The notes below the pieces were generated by a model, which saw only the letters and a list, made by a program, of their open reading frames with translations, was not told the origin of the DNA and ran no database searches. A stretch of 64,000 nucleotides of DNA from Haladaptatus halobius. GTDB lineage: Archaea; Halobacteriota; Halobacteria; Halobacteriales; Haladaptataceae. Position numbers and translations under genes: made by a program. Below are positions 8,517-17,354 of this stretch, piece by piece. The first letter of the stretch is position 1, and every line of letters begins with the position of its first letter. The stretch covers positions 248,001-312,000 of the forward strand of contig NZ_CP085335.1 of the NCBI RefSeq assembly GCF_020618475.1. Direction: 5' to 3'.

Positions 8517-10028
8517 ATGGCAACTTCCGAACATGAATCCGAATCCGAGTATGACGAACTGCTCGACCGGGTGAAGCGAATCTCGAACGTCGGGGACGCG
8601 ACCGGCATCCTCTACTGGGATCAGCAGACCAAGATGCCGGAAGGTGGGACGCCTGCACGCTCCAAACAGCTCTCCGCGCTCCAGTCGATCAGTCACGAAC
8701 TGCTGACCAACGAGCGCACGGGCGAACTGCTCGACGCGCTCGAACGCGAGATGTTGGACGACGACCGGGCCGCGGTCGTCCGCGAGGTACGCCGCCAATA
8801 CGAGCGAGCCGTCGACGTTCCCGGCGAACTGGTCGAAGAACTCACCGAGACGATGAGCGAAGCCCAGCAGGCGTGGCGCGACGCGAAAGCGGACGACGAG
8901 TTCGAGACGTTCGCGCCCTACCTCGACCGACTGCGCGAACTCCACGTCGAACGCGCAGAGCACATCGACCCCGACGGAGACCCCTACGAGGTCATGTTCG
9001 AGGATGGCGAGCCGTACCTCCCGCTCGACACCGTCGAGCGAATCTTCGACGAACTCCGCGAGGGGCTGGTTCCGCTCATCGAGGACGTCCAGGAGAATGG
9101 CGCGAACATCGCGGACGACGCCTTTTCCGGAACGTTCGATGCCGAGACGCAGGAAGAACTCTGCCGGGACGCGCTCGACCTGCTCGGGTACGACTGGAAC
9201 CGCGGCCGCCTCGACACCGCGCCGCACCCGTTCATGTCCGGCACGCAGTTCGACGCCCGCGTCACGACGCGGTACAATGAGGACGACCCCATCGACTCCC
9301 TCACTGCGACGATCCACGAGTTCGGACACGCGACCTACCAACTCGGCCTGCGCGACGACGCCTACGGAACCCCGCTCGGCGATTCGCGGAGTTCGGGCAT
9401 CCACGAGTCGCAGTCGCGGTTCTGGGAGAACCACGTCGGGCGGACGAAGGCGTTCTGGGAGCTGTTCCTGCCGACCGTGAAAGAGCGATTCCCCGAGACG
9501 GAGGACGTGACGGTCGAGGAGGCCTACGAGGCGGTCAATCAGGTGTTCACGGACAACCTCATCCGCGTGGAGGCGGACGAACTCACCTACCACATGCACA
9601 TCATCCTCCGGTCGGAGATAGAACGGGAGTACGTCTCCGGCGACCTCGACGTGGACGAGATTCCTGGTCGCTGGAACGAACTGATGGACGAGTACCTCGA
9701 CATCGTGCCCGAGACGGACTCGGAGGGCTGCCTGCAGGACATCCACTGGACGAGCCGGTTTGGCGGGTTCCAGAACTACACCGTCGGGAGCGTCTTCGCC
9801 GCCCAACTCTGGGCGACCATCGAGGAGGAACTGGACGACCCGGCGGAACTCATCCACGAAGGGAACTTCGACCCCATCCGCGAGTGGCTGACCGAGAACA
9901 TCCACGAGCAGGGCCAACGGTACACCACCGACGAACTCATCGAGGAAGCGACCGGCGAGCCGCTGACCGCCGACTACTTCTTGGAGTACGTGACCGAGAA
10001 GTACGGCGAAATCTACGACCTCGACTAG
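8517..10028 (+). CDS. Carboxypeptidase of peptidase family M32 (Taq-type)
   Basis: A zinc metallocarboxypeptidase that removes C-terminal residues from peptides in the cytoplasm. The 503-residue length is typical. The HExxH zinc motif is HEFGH (residues 267-271), and the downstream family segment GIHESQSRFWENHVG supplies the third ligand and substrate-binding residues. Other conserved M32 blocks include ILYWDQQTKMP near the N-terminus and the Gly-rich YTVGSVFAAQLW near the C-terminus. A TTG 30 bases upstream is also in frame, but the ATG at 8517 (MATSEHES) gives the usual N-terminus. No signal peptide is present. Confidence 0.95.
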   Translation: MATSEHESESEYDELLDRVKRISNVGDATGILYWDQQTKMPEGGTPARSKQLSALQSISHELLTNERTGELLDALEREMLDDDRAAVVREVRRQYERAVDVPGELVEELTETMSEAQQAWRDAKADDEFETFAPYLDRLRELHVERAEHIDPDGDPYEVMFEDGEPYLPLDTVERIFDELREGLVPLIEDVQENGANIADDAFSGTFDAETQEELCRDALDLLGYDWNRGRLDTAPHPFMSGTQFDARVTTRYNEDDPIDSLTATIHEFGHATYQLGLRDDAYGTPLGDSRSSGIHESQSRFWENHVGRTKAFWELFLPTVKERFPETEDVTVEEAYEAVNQVFTDNLIRVEADELTYHMHIILRSEIEREYVSGDLDVDEIPGRWNELMDEYLDIVPETDSEGCLQDIHWTSRFGGFQNYTVGSVFAAQLWATIEEELDDPAELIHEGNFDPIREWLTENIHEQGQRYTTDELIEEATGEPLTADYFLEYVTEKYGEIYDLD

Positions 10029-10070
10029 TTCGATTCGATGTCGTATCCGATTCGTTTTCGCTCCTCGTCG

Positions 10071-10313
10071 TTACTCCTTTTCGTCCTCGGTTTTGGCGAC
10101 CTTCCCGACCACTTTCTGCGCCGCGCTCGCCGGAATGTCGGTCGGCGTCGTCAGCCACTCGCGGAGGACGACCATGAGGGCGGCGATGACGACGAACGCG
10201 CCGCCGAAGAGGGTTTGGCCCGCGAGCAGGCGCTCGACGCCGAAGAGGGCGATGGGGATGGCGAACACCAACGTCGCGGCCAGACTCACGGTGTCGAGGA
10301 TTCCCAGCTTCAT
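10071..10313 (-). CDS. Small two-span membrane protein
   Basis: An 80-residue protein starting MKLGILDTVSLAATLVFAIP, with two hydrophobic segments (about residues 6-26 and 36-54) and a charged C-terminal tail. The ATG at 10313 is preferred over an upstream GTG/TTG-type extension that is rich in Arg and unlike haloarchaeal coding. Proteins of this shape are widespread in haloarchaea and uncharacterised. It converges with the M32 peptidase gene and diverges from the riboflavin synthase gene. Confidence 0.75.
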   Translation of the reverse strand: MKLGILDTVSLAATLVFAIPIALFGVERLLAGQTLFGGAFVVIAALMVVLREWLTTPTDIPASAAQKVVGKVAKTEDEKE

Positions 10314-10436
10314 GCCCCTCCGTACCCGGCCACCGACCAAAAGTGCGCCGCCATGAGTCGACGAACGACGCGACACCGACGTCGCGGCTCGGACGATTCG
10401 GAACGGTTTTCAACCGCTCGGCGTCACAGTTCTGTT

Positions 10437-11024
10437 ATGTTTACCGGAATTGTTGCAGAGGCGGGCGAAGTGCGCCGCGTCGAAGACGCGGACGGCGGCC
10501 GCCGTCTCGTCATCGCGGCGGACGAGGCGCTTTCGGACGTGGAACACGGCGCGAGCATCAGCGTCAACGGGGCCTGCTTGACCGTCGAGCAATTCGACGA
10601 GGAGACGTTCGAGGTGTTTCTGGCGAGCGAGACGGTGGCGAAGACCTACCTCGGGGAGATAGAGGAGGGCGACACCGTCAACCTCGAACGCGCGCTCCGG
10701 GCGGACGCCCGCCTCGACGGGCACTTCGTGCAGGGTCACGTCGACACGACAACCGAGGTCACGGACGTTCGGCAGGTCGGGGAAGACTGGGAGTACGAGT
10801 TCGCCGTCCCCGAGGGGTACGGGAAATACATCGTGGAGAAGGGTTCCGTGGCGGTGGATGGCATCAGCCTCACGGTGGCCAACAGGCGCGAGGACACCTT
10901 CACCGTCGCCATCATCCCGACGACCCGCGACGTGACGAACCTTTCGGAGAAAGAACCCGGCGACCCGGTTCACATCGAAGTCGACGTGCTGGCGAAGTAC
11001 GCCGAGCGACTGCTCGCGGAGTAG
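10437..11024 (+). CDS. ribE: Riboflavin synthase, alpha-chain type
   Basis: The enzyme dismutates two 6,7-dimethyl-8-ribityllumazine molecules into riboflavin and a pyrimidine. The 195-residue protein has the two tandem lumazine-binding beta-barrels of the bacterial-type trimeric enzyme: MFTGIVAEAGEV with SVNGACLTV in the first, and GKYIVEKGSVAVDGISLTV in the second. Many archaea use an unrelated riboflavin synthase, but haloarchaea carry this type. The ATG at 10437 is the family start, and the long open extension upstream is not coding. No other rib genes are adjacent. Confidence 0.95.
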   Translation: MFTGIVAEAGEVRRVEDADGGRRLVIAADEALSDVEHGASISVNGACLTVEQFDEETFEVFLASETVAKTYLGEIEEGDTVNLERALRADARLDGHFVQGHVDTTTEVTDVRQVGEDWEYEFAVPEGYGKYIVEKGSVAVDGISLTVANRREDTFTVAIIPTTRDVTNLSEKEPGDPVHIEVDVLAKYAERLLAE

Positions 11025-11068
11025 TTCGATACGCCACCAAAACGGAACGTGGAGTTCGGTTTCGAGCG

Positions 11069-11503
11069 TCAGTCCACGGGCGACTCGACGACGCCGAGTT
11101 GTTGGAGCATCCCCAGCGTGTCGGGTTGCACCCACCGTTCGGCTATCTTCCCGTCTTCGATGCGGGTGAAGACCGTGTTCTGCACCTCGAACGAGTTTCC
11201 GGTCGGCTCGATTCCCATGAACTCGCCCTCATGGGTGCCTCGGAGTGTCACGCGCATGGCGACCGTGTCACCCTCGGCGACGATATCCTCCACCGTCGCC
11301 TCGAAGTCCGGGAACGCGTCGATGAAACTCCGAAGCTGCTCCTCGTTCGCTCGTATCCCCTCCGTGCTTTCCCCGAACGGCCCGTGTTCGACGCAGTCCT
11401 CCGCGTACACCTCCTCGACGAGGTCGATGTTCCGTCCTGTGGCTATCTCCTCCGGCACGCGGCGTGCGAGTCGCTTGTTCTCCTCAATTGTTGCTGTTGC
11501 CAT
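11069..11503 (-). CDS. SnoaL-like ester cyclase/polyketide-cyclase-family protein
   Basis: A 144-residue cytoplasmic protein with the SnoaL-like NTF2-type alpha+beta fold signature: N-terminal helix region ENKRLARRVPEEI, then NIDLVEEVYAEDCVEHGP and SFIDAFPDFEATVEDIVAEGDTVAMRV, and the late GMEP-like segment GEFMGIEPTGNSFEV. Members include cyclases of polyketide biosynthesis and many stand-alone proteins of unknown substrate. No biosynthetic cluster surrounds it, so the substrate is unknown. Confidence 0.85.
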   Translation of the reverse strand: MATATIEENKRLARRVPEEIATGRNIDLVEEVYAEDCVEHGPFGESTEGIRANEEQLRSFIDAFPDFEATVEDIVAEGDTVAMRVTLRGTHEGEFMGIEPTGNSFEVQNTVFTRIEDGKIAERWVQPDTLGMLQQLGVVESPVD

Positions 11504-11644
11504 CTATACCTCCGTGGCGTTCGTCTCGACGTTCCTCGACACCTCCCCATCCACGCGACGAACGCTACTCGTAGTTTCTACGCTCGCAACGATAATCGTT
11601 ATCGTATAGCACGGTTCAAGGGGGCGAGCGCGGACGTCAGCGAT

Positions 11645-12709
11645 CTACTCCGAGTCGAACTCGGCCGTCTCGCTCGAGGAGTGTTCTTTCCTCTCGCCTT
11701 CGCTGACTTCCTCCTCGTCTCCGCCGAACGACACCGATTTCCGCCGGTTCGACCGGTTGTATAACTCTCGGTACCGTGTGATTTTACGGTAGAGCAGGTA
11801 GCCGAAGAAGCCGTCGTAGACGAACACGAACGCGATGTAGGCCACCGCGGGCGTGACGGACGGGAAGAAGTACGAGACCAGTCCGGGCACCAACCCGACC
11901 AGCGAGTTGTACGTCGCGTGGATAAACGCTGCGATGAGGAGACCCTTCACGACGATCGGACCGGCGTTCTCGCGGTTGAACTTCGCCAGCCCGAGGTAGT
12001 AGCCCGCGAACGAGGAGTAGATGACGTGGCCCGGACCGGCGAACAGCCGGAAGACGGCGGTTTGGCCGGCGCGAAGGAACGGATCGGTTCCCGCGGTAGT
12101 GAGATACTCTTGGCTGATGTAGATGGCGTTCTCGATGGTTGCGAACCCCAGTCCAGCCATCGCGCCGTACACCGCACCGTCGATGACCGCGTCGAATCGG
12201 TCGCTCCGGAAGGCGTACAGGCGCACCGCCAACCACTTCACCGTCTCTTCGACCGGCCCGACGACGATGTAGAAGAAAAGCACCATCCCGACGACCGGAA
12301 TCTCCGTGAAGAGCGACTGTGTGTACGAGTTGAACACCGCCGCAAATCCGGCGAACAGCACACCGAGCAGGAATGTGGCGACGAGCGTCGGAAGCGGTTC
12401 TGACATCGTCACATCGGCGCGCCAGATGTATATGGCGAAGGCGAACGCAGGGACGATGGAGAGCAGGATGAACGTCCCGACCCACGGATCGGTTATCGCC
12501 GCTAATCCACCGAGTGCGAACTGTACGAGGAGAATCGCCAGCGCGAGTAGGATGACGACCACGCGTGCCGTCGCCACGATACCACTGTACAGTTTCGAGG
12601 AGAACCAGTCGAGGCGCGTTCGCTGCTCCCACGTCGAGACGCCGTAGAGATCGACCGAGTCGCCCATCCCTCGTGCGACCGGATCGCGTTTATCGTCCAT
12701 AGTCCGCAT
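11645..12709 (-). CDS. PrsW-family intramembrane metalloprotease
   Basis: A 354-residue membrane protein with about eight hydrophobic segments. The PrsW signature is complete: GPVEETVKWLAVR (EExxK block), GFATIENAIYI (ExxxY-like block), GPGHVIYSSFAGYYLG (HxxxS block) and FIHATYNSL (HxxxN block). These are the predicted metal and catalytic residues of the CAAX/PrsW protease superfamily. Bacillus PrsW cleaves the anti-sigma factor RsiW, and the archaeal target is unknown. The C-terminal tail is Ser/Glu-rich and cytoplasmic. The ATG at 12700 (MDDKRD) is an equally plausible start. Confidence 0.9.
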   Translation of the reverse strand: MRTMDDKRDPVARGMGDSVDLYGVSTWEQRTRLDWFSSKLYSGIVATARVVVILLALAILLVQFALGGLAAITDPWVGTFILLSIVPAFAFAIYIWRADVTMSEPLPTLVATFLLGVLFAGFAAVFNSYTQSLFTEIPVVGMVLFFYIVVGPVEETVKWLAVRLYAFRSDRFDAVIDGAVYGAMAGLGFATIENAIYISQEYLTTAGTDPFLRAGQTAVFRLFAGPGHVIYSSFAGYYLGLAKFNRENAGPIVVKGLLIAAFIHATYNSLVGLVPGLVSYFFPSVTPAVAYIAFVFVYDGFFGYLLYRKITRYRELYNRSNRRKSVSFGGDEEEVSEGERKEHSSSETAEFDSE

Positions 12710-12831
12710 TCACGCGGATACGGAGTAAAGCGTTCGGCGATGTCGTCCTAGTATCCCTTATACGCATATATTTTACATATACTCATGTAGGGGTGAATTT
12801 AATAACGGTAATCGCTGATTCGTGATACACG

Positions 12832-12999
12832 ATGACACCCACGAGTCACAGCCGAGGAATCCTGTACTCGGCCCCGCCGACGAAAACGACACGAAACGAC
12901 GCATCGGCCGAAGACGAGAGCGCGGAAGCGTCCGACGAAGAACCGACTCCCGCGACGACCGACGCGAACTGGACCGGTACCGTTCCCGCGGACGACTGA
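12832..12999 (+). CDS. Short acidic hypothetical protein (55 residues)
   Basis: A short frame beginning MTPTSHSRGILYSAP and continuing as an Asp/Glu/Ala/Thr-rich, probably disordered tail. I do not recognise it. Support comes from a TATA-like element (tttaata, about 12798) at leaderless distance before the ATG and from acidic, haloarchaeal codon use. It diverges from the PrsW gene and precedes the FAU-1 gene. Confidence 0.45.
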   Translation: MTPTSHSRGILYSAPPTKTTRNDASAEDESAEASDEEPTPATTDANWTGTVPADD

Positions 13000-13134
13000 C
13001 GCGGGCGCCGACAACCGACCTCGTCACGCTAAAAACCCCTCCACACCAAACGGGGGTATGCCACCCACCTTCCTTTCCGCCGCGACGACCGCCGATCACA
13101 TTTCTCGTGACGACCACCGTTCTCGCGTCCAGCC

Positions 13135-14547
13135 ATGAGCAGGGTTCGCATTCGCGGTATCTACACCACGGCCCTCACCGCATCGCTCGTCGACGAGTTC
13201 GACGTGGTGCAGGCCTCGCCGCCCATCCGGCGCCGGTTTGACCGCGAGTTCGAGATCGGGGAGTACGACGCGACGGTCGAGACGACCGACGATAGACAAG
13301 GCGTCGGAATCTTCGGCGACCCGGACGCGGTCAGAACGCTCGCCGAGCGACTGGCGGATATCGGCGTCGATACCTTCCACTGGAGCGACGCCGCCGCCCG
13401 CGGTGCGCTCTTCGACGGCGTCGTCGGCGAGACGCTCGGAAGCGGTGCGGTCGTGAATCTCGGCGACCGCGACGGCTTTCTCCCGTACGGGAAGATAGAC
13501 CGTCGAATCGACGAGGGCGACCGCGTGCGAGTACAGGTACACGAACCTGCGCCGCCGTGGGCGCGCGACCGACCGCTGCTCGGAACCGACGTACGGGTGT
13601 TCGGCGGCGTCGCCGGCCTCTCGAAAGGCGTCAGTCGCGTCGTCGCCGACGCCCCAGACGACGCCGGTAGGCGCGAACTCGCGCGAACGACCGAGATGCT
13701 CCCGACCGACGTGCCCGACGGGTGGGGCGTCCGATGGGAGTACGCCGCGAGCGACGCGGACGTGGGCGAGATGGACGGCGCGCTCTCTCGGGCCGTCGAG
13801 CGCGCCGAAACCATCGACAGGGCGCTCGGGAACGATTCGGACGAGAGCGACTCCCCGCGAGCCATCGTCGAACCCGAAGCGACGGCGTGGCTCTGGTTCG
13901 GCAGGGAGTCCCGATTCGAACTGGACGACCTCCGCGGAGAGGTCATGACCACCATCCCCGGTCACCACCGAATCAAAGCCGCCGACGAGTCCGCGAGCGC
14001 GGCGGTCGATTTCGCGGAAGACCTCTACGACCCCGACGGGGAGTTTCCGACGGGCGCGACCCTCCGGCAGTTCGGGCCGGAGGAGGGCGGCGAGGTGTTC
14101 ATCGACCACGGCAAACCGGACGGGCGCTGTTTCTCGCTCGGCAAGGGCGAGGTGGCCGAGTGCGACTTCGAGGAGGGGAAGTACACCGTCCGCCGCGAGA
14201 TGCGCGGGTCGGGCACCTACGACGCCCTCGGCACCGAACGCGAGGCAGGCGACATGGCCGTCACGAAGTTCCGCGAAGGTCGATGGTGGTATCCCACCGC
14301 CTACCGGAGCGACGACGGTGAGTCGAAGGGCACCTACGTCAACGTCTGCACGCCGGTCGAGTTGTTTCCGCGATCGGTGCGCTACGTCGATTTGCACGTC
14401 GACGTGGTTAAGCGCCCGGACGGAGGCGTCGAGCGAGTGGACGACGACGAACTGGACGCGGCGGTGGAGGCGGGCCACGTTTCGGAGGAACTGGCCGAAA
14501 AGGCTCGGAGCGTGGCGGCGAGCGTGGAGAAAGTGTTAGACAAATAA
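13135..14547 (+). CDS. FAU-1-type RNA-binding protein / probable ribonuclease with DUF402 domain
   Basis: A 470-residue cytoplasmic protein. The N-terminal half resembles archaeal FAU-1, including an S1/RNase E-like segment (GSGAVVNLGDRDGFLPYGKIDRRI, about residues 102-125) and a following basic-acidic RNA-binding region. The C-terminal half (about 300-450) is a DUF402-type domain with MTTIPGHHRIKAADESASAAVDFAE before it. FAU-1 of Pyrococcus was described as an RNA-binding protein with ribonuclease activity toward AU-rich RNA and rRNA precursors, so a role in RNA processing is inferred. The ATG at 13135 gives MSRVRIRGIYTTAL, the family start. Confidence 0.88.
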   Translation: MSRVRIRGIYTTALTASLVDEFDVVQASPPIRRRFDREFEIGEYDATVETTDDRQGVGIFGDPDAVRTLAERLADIGVDTFHWSDAAARGALFDGVVGETLGSGAVVNLGDRDGFLPYGKIDRRIDEGDRVRVQVHEPAPPWARDRPLLGTDVRVFGGVAGLSKGVSRVVADAPDDAGRRELARTTEMLPTDVPDGWGVRWEYAASDADVGEMDGALSRAVERAETIDRALGNDSDESDSPRAIVEPEATAWLWFGRESRFELDDLRGEVMTTIPGHHRIKAADESASAAVDFAEDLYDPDGEFPTGATLRQFGPEEGGEVFIDHGKPDGRCFSLGKGEVAECDFEEGKYTVRREMRGSGTYDALGTEREAGDMAVTKFREGRWWYPTAYRSDDGESKGTYVNVCTPVELFPRSVRYVDLHVDVVKRPDGGVERVDDDELDAAVEAGHVSEELAEKARSVAASVEKVLDK

Positions 14548-14599
14548 CTGAGGCAAAGAGGCCACGGCGGTCGGCCAATGACACAACCGCCGGAGGGCT

Positions 14600-14747
14600 A
14601 GCAGTTCCACCGCGAGTGAGGAACGGAGTGACGAACGAGCGGGCCAACGACTGAGCGGAACGGAGTGAAGCAAAGGAGGAGTGCTTTTGGTCGAGCTTTT
14701 ACAGGGAGACGGTCAGCGCCTGCGTCGCTGCGACGCAGGCGCTGACC
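14600..14747. repeat. Dispersed repeat element, copy 1, ending in a perfect hairpin
   Basis: The element starts with agcagttccaccgcga, has a purine-rich body, then a ttttggtcgagctttta block, and ends in a 17-bp perfect inverted repeat with a 3-base loop. A second copy at 21551-21686 shares the head and the ttttggtc block but carries a different hairpin. It lies between the convergent FAU-1 and Nfu-like genes. Confidence 0.75.
14711..14747. terminator. 17-bp perfect stem-loop between convergent genes
   Basis: ggtcagcgcctgcgtcg pairs exactly with its downstream complement around the loop ctg. It sits 24 bases past the stop of the leftward Nfu-like gene and about 165 bases past FAU-1. It could act as a bidirectional terminator or RNA-stabilising hairpin. 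No long U-tract follows on either strand, so the terminator role is a guess. Confidence 0.4.
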
Positions 14748-14770
14748 CTCGACCCTCGTAAACGGTCGTT

Positions 14771-15157
14771 TTAGAAGTGGTCGTTCTCGGACGAAGTGCC
14801 CATCTTTCCGCCCCGCCCGCCCTCGCTACGGTCGATTCCCATCACGCTCTCAGGCTGGTCGACCTTCCAGTCGCCGGTTCCGTCGTCGGGGACGCGAACC
14901 GTCACGTCGTCTATCTCGTCGAACTTCTTCAGGAGGTCGGCTTCGATGTTCTGGGACGTGACGGAACTGATGGCGCAGCCGCTACAGGTGCCGCCGAGTT
15001 CGATGACGACTTCGCCGTCCTCGGGGTCCGCCTTGCGAACCGCGCTCGTCCCGCCGTGCATCTGGATGATGGGCATCTGGGCGGAGAGCCAGCGCTCGAC
15101 CCGCGATTTGAGGTCGTTCTCCTGTCCGTCGGTTTCCGGTTCGCTGGTCTCTGTCAT
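14771..15157 (-). CDS. NifU C-terminal-domain (Nfu-type) Fe-S scaffold protein
   Basis: A 128-residue cytoplasmic protein. The Nfu domain contains the conserved cluster-binding CxxC in GGTCSGC (Cys58 and Cys61), where a dimer can hold a [4Fe-4S] cluster for transfer to apo-proteins. The preceding helix-strand region ([19 protein letters not shown]) is typical. The C-terminal tail after about residue 90 is hydrophilic and poorly conserved. The ATG at 15157 gives [12 protein letters not shown] longer open frame upstream is Arg/Pro-rich and not coding. The stop lies 24 bases from the hairpin of repeat copy 1. Confidence 0.9.
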   Translation of the reverse strand: MTETSEPETDGQENDLKSRVERWLSAQMPIIQMHGGTSAVRKADPEDGEVVIELGGTCSGCAISSVTSQNIEADLLKKFDEIDDVTVRVPDDGTGDWKVDQPESVMGIDRSEGGRGGKMGTSSENDHF

Positions 15158-15285
15158 TGGGTGGACGTAGGTGCTGGAAGTATGGGAATGTTGGGATTCG
15201 TCCGCGAGATGGTGGGAAATTGCTGGTCGATTCGATTCGATTCCACGAGAGGGTCGGAACTCTCCCAACGACGATTTCGAACCGC

Positions 15286-16029
15286 TCAGTCGTGGTGGGC
15301 GGAGTTGTCCTGCGGGTCGTACCCCAGCACCTCGCGCGCCCGGTCGATGGAGTAGTATTTCCGGTCGTTGTCGGAGATGCCGTAGACGATTTCGTACCCG
15401 TACTCGGCCGCCAGACAGCGGTCGAACAGGTGGGCGCAGTCGCGGTAGGAGAGCCACATCGCCTGTCCGCGTTCGTACTCCTTAGGGGGGTGACCCTCGG
15501 TGAGATTCCCGATCCTAACGCAGGCGACGCTGATGTCGAACTCGTCGTGGTAGTAGCGCCCGAGTATTTCACCGGTCGCCTTGCTCACGCCGTAGAGGTT
15601 GCTGGGGCGGGGGAGTTCGGTGCCGTCGAGCCGAAACGCGTCGTGTTCGCGGTAGAGGTCAGGCGTTCGCTTTTCGGTCTCATAGCCCCCGACCGCGTGG
15701 TTCGAAGAGGCGAAGACGAACTTCTCGACGCCCACGTCGGCGGCAACTTGCAGGATGGTGTGCGTCCCGTCGATGTTGTTGCCGAGGACGCTGTTCCACG
15801 GCGCTTCCGGTCGCGGGTCGCCGGCGAGGTGGACGATGGCCCCCGCACCCTCCGCCGCCTCGCGGACTGCGTCGTAATCGGTGATGTCCGCGACGAAAAA
15901 CTCGTGAGATGGTTCTTCCGTCGGCGGTTCACGGTCGAGCAGTCGCCAGTCGTACTTCGAACCGAGATCGCCCAGAATCGCCGACCCGACGCGGCCCTCG
16001 GAACCCGTGAGCAGAACGGGATCGTCCAT
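15286..16029 (-). CDS. azf: NAD-dependent glucose-6-phosphate dehydrogenase (Azf-type extended SDR)
   Basis: A 247-residue extended short-chain dehydrogenase. The Gly-rich NAD-binding motif is TGSEGRVG (residues 8-15) and the catalytic residues are Ser109 with Tyr146 and Lys150 in NLYGVSK. The sequence, including [35 protein letters not shown] and [16 protein letters not shown], agrees closely with my memory of Haloferax volcanii Azf. Azf oxidises glucose-6-phosphate with NAD+ in the haloarchaeal oxidative pentose phosphate pathway. Without an alignment, a related sugar or uronate dehydrogenase remains possible. Confidence 0.82.
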   Translation of the reverse strand: MDDPVLLTGSEGRVGSAILGDLGSKYDWRLLDREPPTEEPSHEFFVADITDYDAVREAAEGAGAIVHLAGDPRPEAPWNSVLGNNIDGTHTILQVAADVGVEKFVFASSNHAVGGYETEKRTPDLYREHDAFRLDGTELPRPSNLYGVSKATGEILGRYYHDEFDISVACVRIGNLTEGHPPKEYERGQAMWLSYRDCAHLFDRCLAAEYGYEIVYGISDNDRKYYSIDRAREVLGYDPQDNSAHHD

Positions 16030-16079
16030 TCAGTCGGCTAGAAGCACAAGGGCGATAAGAACCATGCGATTTTGAGACG

Positions 16080-16298
16080 TTACGCTAGCGCGCGCCGGAT
16101 GACTTTCTCGCGGGCGAGCGTGACGCCGGCGACGAGCGCGACGGTTCCCATGTAGATGAGCCATATCGCCAGCACGTTGTCGCCGGACGCCGCGCTTTGG
16201 ACTCCGTCGTACTCCGCGAGCAAGCCAAGTGCGGTCAGCAGTCCCGACCCGAGGAGGTAGAGCAGAAACGCGCCAACTTCGAGAAGCGGTTCGTACAT
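16080..16298 (-). CDS. Small two-span membrane protein
   Basis: A 72-residue protein (MYEPLLEVGAFLLYLLGSGL...) with two hydrophobic segments (about residues 7-27 and 42-62) and a basic C-terminus. The ATG at 16298 is chosen over a GTG two codons upstream. No domain is recognised. It diverges from the next small membrane-protein gene with an 85-base shared promoter region. Confidence 0.72.
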   Translation of the reverse strand: MYEPLLEVGAFLLYLLGSGLLTALGLLAEYDGVQSAASGDNVLAIWLIYMGTVALVAGVTLAREKVIRRALA

Positions 16299-16383
16299 GC
16301 CCACCTATCCGGACGTGGCACGCAAGAACTTTTCGCTGGGCGCCAGCGAAACGCTTTTCCTCGATAGCCGTAGAACTGCTCCT

Positions 16384-16611
16384 ATGGGACGATACGGCGA
16401 CCTCGACTATCCGAAACTCACGAAAACGGGCTTTCTCCTCGGCGTCTCGCTGTTCGCACTCGGCGCGCTCGGCGAGTTCGTCGGCGCGACGCTGTACGGT
16501 TCACTCCCGGGCTGGGAGAACGTTCTCTTCACCGACCTCGAAATCCTCGGTATCCTGCTCGGACTGCTCTCCCCGTTCGTGTTCGGCATCGTCCTCCCGC
16601 TGACAGAGTAA
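16384..16611 (+). CDS. Small two-span membrane protein, conserved haloarchaeal type
   Basis: A 75-residue protein (MGRYGDLDYPKLTKTGFLLG...) with two hydrophobic segments (about residues 15-35 and 48-72) and an unusually polar, conserved-looking N-terminus (GDLDYPKLTK). Proteins of this type recur in haloarchaeal genomes without known function. The internal ATG at 16384 is preferred because the upstream extension crosses the divergent gene's promoter. Confidence 0.75.
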   Translation: MGRYGDLDYPKLTKTGFLLGVSLFALGALGEFVGATLYGSLPGWENVLFTDLEILGILLGLLSPFVFGIVLPLTE

Positions 16612-16662
16612 TAGCGCGAAGCGGGAGTAACGACGCGATCCGAGAAAATAAGTCGAGAAGAT

Positions 16663-17271
16663 CTACGCGAGGCGGGAGAACGCGAGGTTTCCGCGCACGC
16701 TCTCGACGAAGATGGTGACGACCTGTCCTTCCTGCGCGCCGGGGACGAAGATGGTGTACTTACCGCGCTCTGCGACTCCATCACCTTTGCGCCCGGTGCC
16801 GGTGATCTTGACCTCGTAGGTGCGTCCCTCCTCCACCGCGTTCTGCTGGTGCGTTCGGCTCGTCGAACTCCGTTTCGTTACCGGTCGGAACGCGCCGCAG
16901 GCGTCGCAGCGAAGCATGAGGTTGCGGTTTTCTCGTACGAGGCGGGTGTCCGGCAGGCCGCACTCGGAGCAGATGACGAACTCCTCGACGTACTCGTCCA
17001 GCGCCGTCTCGAAGTCGGACGGCGAGAACGACCCGCTGTAGCGCGCCTGACCGGCCTCGTACTTCCCGCTCGTTCCCAGTTCGCGCTGGAGCGCGCTGTG
17101 AACGTGCTCGCCGTCCCGCGAGAGGGCGTCCGCGATGTCGTCCAGATTCGTCAGTCGCGTGAACGAACCGTCCTTCTGTACCGCCGGGTCGGGGAAGCTG
17201 AATCGCTCATCGCTGGTTTCGAGGTCGGGAACCGCGTCCATGCCTCTGTCGAGGGCTGAATTGTAATCCAT
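16663..17271 (-). CDS. eif2b: Translation initiation factor 2 subunit beta, fused to TRAM domain
   Basis: The beta subunit of the heterotrimeric factor that brings initiator Met-tRNA to the small ribosomal subunit. The 202-residue protein has the alpha-beta core (about residues 25-100), the C-terminal zinc ribbon with CSEC and CDAC (about 100-125), and an extra C-terminal TRAM domain (about 145-200, VKITGTGRKGDGVAERGKY) absent from most eIF2-beta but usual in haloarchaea. TRAM domains bind RNA, so the fusion may add tRNA or mRNA contact. The zinc ribbon is complete. Confidence 0.93.
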   Translation of the reverse strand: MDYNSALDRGMDAVPDLETSDERFSFPDPAVQKDGSFTRLTNLDDIADALSRDGEHVHSALQRELGTSGKYEAGQARYSGSFSPSDFETALDEYVEEFVICSECGLPDTRLVRENRNLMLRCDACGAFRPVTKRSSTSRTHQQNAVEEGRTYEVKITGTGRKGDGVAERGKYTIFVPGAQEGQVVTIFVESVRGNLAFSRLA

Positions 17272-17354
17272 ACGGACACGAGGTGACGGAAACGTAAAGG
17301 TGCTCCGTGTCGCGTGTCATCACGAATTTAACCCCCGCACGCCTCACGGCAGGC

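Noticed and set aside
8361..9917. 518-codon open frame on the minus strand opposite the M32 carboxypeptidase
   Set aside because: It mirrors the third-position GC bias of the real gene and yields a Val/Arg/Asp-rich product without domains. The same holds for long antisense frames opposite FAU-1 (13096-14478), otsA (23386-25161) and rpoA' (58057-59238).
14711..14747. Perfect inverted repeat as terminal inverted repeats of an insertion sequence
   Set aside because: The arms are separated by only three bases, so there is no room for cargo. A hairpin-forming tail of the dispersed element fits better.
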